From Chara braunii (Eukaryota; Streptophyta; Charophyceae; Charales; Characeae): 33,288 nt of DNA. Position 1 is the first letter of the stretch. Every line of letters starts with the position of its first letter. Location: positions 581,822-615,109 of the forward strand of contig BFEA01000642.1 in NCBI GenBank assembly GCA_003427395.1, in the 5' to 3' direction. This document shows, in pieces, positions 31,223-33,288 of this stretch. The notes under the pieces are model-generated. The model saw only the letters and a list, made by a program, of their open reading frames with translations, was not told the DNA's origin and searched no databases. Both the position numbers and the translations under genes were made by a program.

Positions 31223-31396
31223 ATAGGGCCTATGATGCTATTGATGCCCGGGTCTCAGAGGGTGGATGATGTTGTTTGGGGATGGGATAGGCCAAGAGTG
31301 CCTTTTTCAGCCCTGGGTGACCACGTCGTTCATGTGAGGGACACCGGGCCCGTTTCCCCGGTTTTAAAAAAGTTGGTACCAAAAAAAAATAAAAAA
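31223..31396 (+). mobile_element. 174-bp poly(A)-tailed insertion with 9-bp target-site duplication
   Basis: ATGGCAGTG occurs at 31214-31222 and again at 31397-31405, directly after an A-rich tail (nine A, T, then A run at about 31381-31396). The segment between them starts ATAGGGCC and ends in that tail. This is the signature of target-primed insertion of a 5'-truncated LINE or a SINE. The body does not obviously match the 3' UTR of the large LINE at 30720-31042, so it may come from another family. Confidence 0.6.
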
Positions 31397-31405
31397 ATGG
31401 CAGTG

Positions 31406-32339
31406 TATCTTGCCATGCTCTAGCGGGATATTCATTCTCATTTTGCACATTTGGTGAGCAGTGGAGCTAGGCCCGATCTCACATCCACTCCAGAGATCCG
31501 ACGGGCACTTTTGATGACGTTACATCCACACTCCACCGGATCCTACCGACAGATCGGACAAAGACAGAAGAAAACAACTTGGCAAAACCCCTCAAACCCC
31601 GTGGCACCCCAACTGCACAACCTACGGGTCTTTAACGGCGGGCCGTCAAAATTTCGGCCGCCGCCCACAGCTTCAGGTCGTGAACGGATTCCCCACCACT
31701 GTAACCCCTTGCCCTTAATCCTGCCACCTTCCCAAGGACCATCTGACACCCCGGCTACCGGCACATGCCCAACGACCACCAGCATGTTCGACACAAAACG
31801 ACAAAAATCCAGCATGGTAAGCGCAGCTCCTACGGGCTGCCAACAGGGGCCTCAATGTTACAATGTTATTCCAATGCGCAGAACCCGCAGTATCTTTCCC
31901 ATATTATATAGGCTGCAGGCCCAAATTCGTCCTGCATAGCAAAGGAGAACAGATCGACATGGATGTATATATGGGTGGCGCCACCAGCAATTTTTACTAT
32001 TATTTTTTTTTTAACTACACTATGTTTTTCTCTCAAATTCTATTTTGCCTTTCACTACCTTCCTACCACTACTCCTAAGACTATATAGAGGGGACCCCTG
32101 CAAGCATAGGGCCTCGCAAACGAGGTGATTCACGTTTGCCCCCCACCCCAACAGCTGTAGTCAGAGATGGGGTGTGGCCGCCAGTGGGGGTCGGGCTAAC
32201 GCAAAGACCGAGCATTTTGCCAGTAGCTGAGCCTCCCTTCCTCATCGTCCCCCACCCCTCATCGAGTAGCAACACTCTCCCACACACCACACACAACCCA
32301 CTCGCACTCACACTCACAACCGTGTTGGTCATAAACCCC
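31406..32339. other. Region without a recognised gene
   Basis: Open frames here (for example 31451-31939 plus) are proline/threonine-rich and have no known motif. A T-rich patch lies at 31995-32012 and a CA-rich patch at about 32275-32320. Confidence 0.35.
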
Positions 32340-32422
32340 GCTAATACCGACCAGGGGTATCCAGAGGACTATCACCGCCCGCTAATACGGATCAGGGGTA
32401 TCCAGAGGACTATCACCGTCGG
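32340..32422. repeat. 41-bp tandem repeat, two copies
   Basis: Units at about 32340-32380 and 32381-32421 share GCTAATAC, then CAGGGGTATCCAGAGGACTA and TCACCG. They lie just downstream (in minus orientation) of the tRNA-like sequence and may be part of the same SINE-like element. Confidence 0.85.
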
Positions 32423-32441
32423 TTGGCACTAAGTGCGCCGC

Positions 32442-32514
32442 AGGCGGCCATGGGGCTTGAACCCACAACCTCCTGAATGCCACTTGCCTGCCTAACCAAC
32501 TGAGCCAGGCCACA
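32442..32514 (-). tRNA. tRNA-like sequence (tRNA pseudogene or SINE head)
   Basis: Reading the minus strand, the length is 73 nt, as in a real tRNA. The acceptor arms TGTGGCC and GGCCGCC pair at 6 of 7 positions. The A box TGGCTCAGTTGG is canonical. The D stem GCTC/AGGC gives three pairs. The T arm GTGGG-TTCAAGC-CCCAT is complete and includes a B box. The anticodon arm fails: GGCAA does not pair with TCAGG, although a loop with GGC in the anticodon position can be drawn. I therefore call it a tRNA pseudogene or the 5' part of a tRNA-derived SINE. Confidence 0.6.
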
Positions 32515-33268
32515 GTATTTTTTTTCAAGGGGGGAAAGGTACTGGTGGTTCAATTGAAAACCGGGTCCAAAACAGCAGTGCTTCGAGGATCCAGTGATTC
32601 CAGTCTGCCCAAAGCTAGGATTCTGGCCAAAAGACATTCGACCTGCCAAAATAAAACTCACTCATACCAAAGGAGTCAGCTACTTCTTGGAGGGGACCAT
32701 ACTCATCCCCTAGGAGAGGTCAGATCCTCACCTACCCATGAGTGTGGGGGTGTGGGCATGTTATCTTGTTCGATATATATAACTTCCCGGCCGCCTTGTC
32801 CCCATTGTCTCCCTCTCTTGCACCCTTAGACAATGTTTTCCCCGGTCCACATTCTACAGTTGAAGGTGGAATGAAAAGTGAAGGAACGCAAGAAAAGAAG
32901 CGGCCCAACTCAATAGACTAGCAAACATTAGTACCCCACATTTACAACACTGAAGAATGAGGGGATAGCTGGAAGGAAAGAGAAGAAAAGAAGGTACTAG
33001 GAAAATGTTAAAAGACCCTACTACACAATACCGTAACCTGTTCAGCGAGAGCGCATCCTTTTCATCACCACCACCTTTCCAGCCTAGTGGATGGGTTTAG
33101 AAGGAAAGAGTGAGAAGAAAGAAAGAAGAGAAGAGAGAGGAGAGAGGAGAAAAGCCGGTATATTCAAAGTCTTCCAACCTTATTGATCATCGCTCATCTG
33201 CCACTGACTGTCCCAAAAACATGATCGCTATGCTTGCCGGTCCATACGTAACAGCTGCACACCTCTCA
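32515..33268. other. Low-complexity and unique non-coding DNA
   Basis: No gene recognised. A purine-only stretch of GAAAG/GAGAG words lies at about 33101-33154. Confidence 0.45.
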
Positions 33269-33288
33269 CAGACAGACAGACAGACAGA
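33269..33288. repeat. (CAGA)5 tetranucleotide tract at window end
   Basis: Perfect CAGA repeats run to the last base, so the right edge, like the left, lies in a microsatellite. Confidence 0.95.

Noticed and set aside
30720-31396. The 174-bp insertion as a second copy of the large LINE's 3' end
   Set aside because: By eye its body shares no clear block with 30720-31042 apart from short GC-rich words and the A tail.

Overview
The window looks like a transposon- and satellite-rich stretch of a eukaryotic nuclear genome from a draft assembly. It has scattered single Ns, long di- and trinucleotide microsatellites, GT-AG intron signals and decayed retrotransposons. It begins in a (TC)30 tract and ends in a (CAGA)5 tract. 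I see no intact gene. The L1-type LINE, the Ty3/Gypsy pol and a DUF7869-type protein together suggest a plant or alga; a charophyte such as Chara is my best guess, from general resemblance only.

Layout. 0-5.7 kb: a short hairpin and direct repeat, a ~500-bp diverged duplication that conserves a protein module on the minus strand, a minus-strand DUF7869-like pseudogene broken only by nonsense codons, and 277-bp tandem repeats abutting its 5' side. 5.7-8.5 kb: non-coding, with four tandem 92-bp units that are each nearly palindromic. 8.5-12.5 kb: a diverged cassette array combining (AAT)n tracts with exon-like blocks that end in GTAAGT splice donors. 12.5-14.4 kb: a second cassette array, its units headed by (TC)n/(CA)n tracts. 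14.4-15.1 kb: a trinucleotide tract and an intron-like pair. 15.1-16.2 kb: an A-rich tract, a tRNA T-arm-like fragment and a dense cluster of unrelated perfect hairpins.

17.8-23.1 kb (minus strand): a Ty3/Gypsy retrotransposon. Its RT-RNase H-integrase region is followed, not preceded, by a gag-like gene, with an intron-like GT-AG interval between them and no visible LTR. 23.1-31.06 kb (plus strand): a nearly full-length L1-type LINE with a 5' leader, ORF1 (zinc knuckle, poly-proline run encoded by C32), ORF2 (APE endonuclease, RT, C-terminal zf-RVT-like motif), 3' UTR and poly(A). Many stops and frameshifts make it inactive. 31.06-33.29 kb: a 174-bp poly(A)-tailed insertion with a 9-bp target-site duplication, a tRNA-like sequence on the minus strand next to a 41-bp tandem repeat, and low-complexity DNA.

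No host pathway can be assembled from this window. The main biology is retroelement decay, largely by C-to-T/G-to-A type nonsense changes, and birth of satellite-like arrays.
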